Source of the DNA: Pseudomonas sp. 14P_8.1_Bac3
GTDB lineage: Bacteria > Pseudomonadota > Gammaproteobacteria > Pseudomonadales > Pseudomonadaceae
Length of the DNA: 64,000 nucleotides
NCBI RefSeq assembly: GCF_025466085.1
Contig: NZ_JANLOD010000033.1
Coordinates: forward strand, 104,963 to 168,962
Direction of reading: 5' to 3'
The translations under genes and the position numbers were made by a program. The notes beneath the pieces are model-generated. The model ran no database searches. It saw nothing but the letters and a program-made list of their open reading frames with translations, and was not told where the DNA came from. This document shows, in pieces, positions 61,962 to 64,000 of this stretch (within the stretch, counting starts at the first letter, position 1; each line of letters starts with the position of its first letter).

Positions 61962-62888
61962 ATGAGCAACAAGATCAAGTGCGCAGTGATCGGGCCGGGC
62001 AACATCGGCACCGACCTGCTGTACAAACTGATGCGCAGCGAGGTCCTCGAACCGGTATGGATGGTGGGTATCGACGCCACTTCCGAAGGTCTGGCACGGG
62101 CGCGAGAGCTGGGCCTGAAAACCACCGCCGAAGGTGTCGACGGTCTGCTGCCTCATGTCCTGGACGATCAGATCCAGATTGCCTTCGACGCGACATCGGC
62201 CTACGTGCACGCGCAGAACTCGCGCAAGCTCAACGCCCTCGGGGTGCTGATGATCGACCTGACGCCGGCGGCCATCGGCCCGTATTGCGTGCCGCCGGTC
62301 AACCTCAAGGCGCAGCTGGGCCTGGGCGTGATGAACGTCAATATGGTCACCTGTGGCGGCCAGGCAACGATTCCGCTGGTAGCGGCGGTGTCCAGCGTGC
62401 AGCCGGTGGAGTACGCGGAAATCATCGCCACCGCCGCGTCCAAGTCCGTCGGCCCCGGCACCCGAAAAAACATCGACGAGTTCACCCGCACCACCTCCAG
62501 CGCAGTGGAGAAGGTGGGCGGCGCGAAAAAAGGCAAGGCGATCATCATCATCAACCCCGCCGAACCCCCGCTGATCATGCGCGACACCGTCCATTGCCTG
62601 ACCGCCAGCGAACCCGACCAGCCGGCGATCACCGCTGCCATCGAGGCCATGATCCTGCAAGTGCAGCGCTACGTGCCCGGCTACAAATTGGTCAACGGTC
62701 CGGTGTTCGATGGCCATCGCGTGTCGATCTTCATGGAGGTCGAAGGCCTGGGCGATTACCTGCCCAAGTACGCCGGCAACCTCGACATCATGACTGCTGC
62801 GGCAGCGCGCACCGCTGAGATGTTCGCCGAGGAAATCCTCAAGGGCGAACTCGTGCTGACCGCTACCGCGCAAACCGCTCACGCATAA
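61962..62888 (+). CDS. hsaG: Acetaldehyde/propionaldehyde dehydrogenase (acylating)
   Basis: 308 residues. N-terminal NAD fold [18 protein letters not shown], catalytic Cys131 in [13 protein letters not shown]. It forms a channelling complex with the aldolase encoded 10 nt downstream and turns the aldehyde it releases into the CoA ester (propionyl-CoA for steroid A-ring carbon). It is called TesF in Comamonas and HsaG in Mycobacterium. CGGAG stands upstream of the ATG. Confidence 0.94.
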   Translation: MSNKIKCAVIGPGNIGTDLLYKLMRSEVLEPVWMVGIDATSEGLARARELGLKTTAEGVDGLLPHVLDDQIQIAFDATSAYVHAQNSRKLNALGVLMIDLTPAAIGPYCVPPVNLKAQLGLGVMNVNMVTCGGQATIPLVAAVSSVQPVEYAEIIATAASKSVGPGTRKNIDEFTRTTSSAVEKVGGAKKGKAIIIINPAEPPLIMRDTVHCLTASEPDQPAITAAIEAMILQVQRYVPGYKLVNGPVFDGHRVSIFMEVEGLGDYLPKYAGNLDIMTAAAARTAEMFAEEILKGELVLTATAQTAHA

Positions 62889-62898
62889 GGAGTCGACC

Positions 62899-63927
62899 AT
62901 GGATCTTCGCGGCAAAAGCATCACCGTTCACGACATGTGCCTGCGCGACGGCATGCACCCCAAGCGACATCAGATCAGCCTGCAACAGATGAAGGACATC
63001 GCCTGCGGCCTCGACGCGGCCGGCGTGCCCCTGATCGAAGTCACCCACGGCGATGGCCTGGGCGGCAGCTCGGTGAATTACGGCTTCCCGGCCCATACCG
63101 ATGAAGCGTACCTGTCGGCGGTGATCCCGCTGATGAAAAAGGCCAAGGTCTCGGCGTTGCTGCTGCCGGGCATCGGTACGGTCGATCATTTGAAAATGGC
63201 CCATGAACTGGGGGTCAATACCATTCGCGTCGCCACCCATTGCACCGAGGCGGATGTCAGCGAGCAGCACATTTCCTACGCTCGCAGCCTGGGCATGGAC
63301 ACCGTCGGCTTCCTGATGATGGCCCATATGAACAGCCCCGAAGGCCTGGTCAAGCAAGGCTTGCTGATGGAGAGCTACGGTGCCAACTGCATCTACCTGA
63401 CCGACTCGGCAGGCTACCTGTTGCCCCATGATGTCAGCGCCCGTGTCGCAGCGATGCGCGCCGCCCTCAAGCCGGAGACGGAGATCGGTTTTCACGGTCA
63501 TCACAATCTGTCGATGGGCGTGTCCAACTCCATCGCCGCGATTGCCGCTGGAGCCCAGCGAATCGATGCCGCCTGCGCGGGCCTGGGTGCCGGTGCCGGC
63601 AACACGCCGATGGAAGTGCTGGTGGCGGTTTGCGACCGGATGGGCATTGACACCGGTGTCAGCGTTTTCGGGATCCAGGACGTGGCTGAAGATTTGGTGG
63701 TGCCGATCATGGACTTCCCGATCCGCAGCGACCGTGATGCCCTGACCATGGGGTATGCCGGGGTCTATGGCTCGTTCCTGCTGTTCGCCAAGCGTGCCGA
63801 GAAAAAATACGGTGTGTCGGCCCGGGAAATCCTCGTGGAAATGGGCCGCCGCGGCATGGTCGGCGGCCAGGAGGACATGATCGAAGACACCGCCATGACC
63901 CTCGCGCGTCAACGCCGTCAGGCCTGA
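62899..63927 (+). CDS. hsaF: 4-hydroxy-2-oxovalerate/oxohexanoate aldolase
   Basis: 342 residues. Class II pyruvate aldolase with Arg16 and Asp17 (CLRDGMH), His20, and metal ligands His199 and His201 ([11 protein letters not shown]); the C-terminal communication domain for the dehydrogenase partner is present. It splits 4-hydroxy-2-oxohexanoate into pyruvate and propionaldehyde, ending the A-ring branch. AAGGAG precedes the ATG. It is the last complete gene of the window. Confidence 0.95.
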   Translation: MDLRGKSITVHDMCLRDGMHPKRHQISLQQMKDIACGLDAAGVPLIEVTHGDGLGGSSVNYGFPAHTDEAYLSAVIPLMKKAKVSALLLPGIGTVDHLKMAHELGVNTIRVATHCTEADVSEQHISYARSLGMDTVGFLMMAHMNSPEGLVKQGLLMESYGANCIYLTDSAGYLLPHDVSARVAAMRAALKPETEIGFHGHHNLSMGVSNSIAAIAAGAQRIDAACAGLGAGAGNTPMEVLVAVCDRMGIDTGVSVFGIQDVAEDLVVPIMDFPIRSDRDALTMGYAGVYGSFLLFAKRAEKKYGVSAREILVEMGRRGMVGGQEDMIEDTAMTLARQRRQA

Positions 63928-63970
63928 ACCCAACAATCTCCCACAAAGCCACCGCCGTCCTTGTGGGAGC

Positions 63971-63999
63971 GGGGGGGGGGGGGGGGGGGGGGGGGGGGG
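63971..63999. other. Run of 29 G at the window end, probable sequencing or assembly artefact
   Basis: After a REP-like start (CTTGTGGGAGCG, 63959-63970 region) the sequence is 29 consecutive G and a final C. The other REP copies in this window continue GCTTGCTCGCG at this point, so the G run is unlikely to be real genomic sequence. Confidence 0.85.
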
Positions 64000-64000
64000 C

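Noticed and set aside
45861..63927. Reading hsaC, hsaD, hsaE, hsaG and hsaF as a biphenyl or phenol meta-cleavage pathway
   Set aside because: There is no aromatic ring-hydroxylating dioxygenase for such compounds, and HsaC, HsaA, KshA and the Ipd genes all point to steroids.

Overview
The window looks like a chromosome segment of a fluorescent-group Pseudomonas. Reasons: a PrrF-type iron-regulated small RNA with a Fur box, many copies of the GTGGGAGC-type REP palindromes of P. fluorescens-like genomes, a DUF6124 protein, Csu-type fimbriae, and high-GC coding sequence throughout. It starts inside a biotin-dependent acyl-CoA carboxylase gene and ends in an artefact-like run of 29 G.

The first half (1-30 kb) is mixed accessory and household DNA. 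It holds a LexA/CI-like repressor without its cleavage dyad divergent from a DUF6124 gene, the PrrF RNA, an M14 carboxypeptidase, an HxlR regulator/MFS pair, a cytochrome b561/SrpA-like haem protein pair divergent from an ECF sigma/anti-sigma pair, and a seven-gene Csu-type chaperone-usher operon (8.7-15.2 kb). After these come a ZapE-like ATPase, a YebC paralogue, an orphan short VgrG, a 2-aminoethylphosphonate locus (FAD oxidoreductase, OPA-type transporter, two LysR regulators, phnW, phnX), a cytochrome b561, a PLP desulfhydrase/deaminase and a FadH-like dienoyl-CoA reductase.

The second half (30.3-63.9 kb) is one continuous steroid catabolism island. It encodes 3-ketosteroid 9-alpha-hydroxylase (KshA and a KshB-type reductase), A/B-ring opening (HsaA, HsaC, HsaD), processing of the small A-ring product (HsaE, HsaG, HsaF), activation of the C/D-ring acid (FadD3-like ligase) and the C/D-ring pathway known from Mycobacterium and Rhodococcus (FadE30-like, two further acyl-CoA dehydrogenase subunits with a partner, IpdF, IpdC, EchA20, IpdA, IpdB, FadA6). 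Added to this are an outer-membrane pair (DUF1302, DUF1329), three SDRs of which one closely resembles 7-alpha-hydroxysteroid dehydrogenase, a SnoaL/BaiE-like protein and a BaiCD-like flavin/Fe-S reductase. The last group suggests bile acids as natural substrates. hsaB and kstD are not in the window, so the pathway must be completed elsewhere.

The most notable observation is regulatory. Ten copies of a 19-bp motif (consensus CATCGTCCGNNNGGACTAG, core GTCC-N4-GGAC) lie upstream of the steroid transcription units. All have the CATC end facing the gene, and nearly all stand exactly 20 nt from a -10-like hexamer, so the motif would be centred near -42. This is the geometry of a class II activator site. 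The obvious candidate activator is the TeiR-like LuxR-family regulator encoded inside the island (33005-34207), which would replace the TetR-type KstR/KstR2 repressors of actinobacteria.
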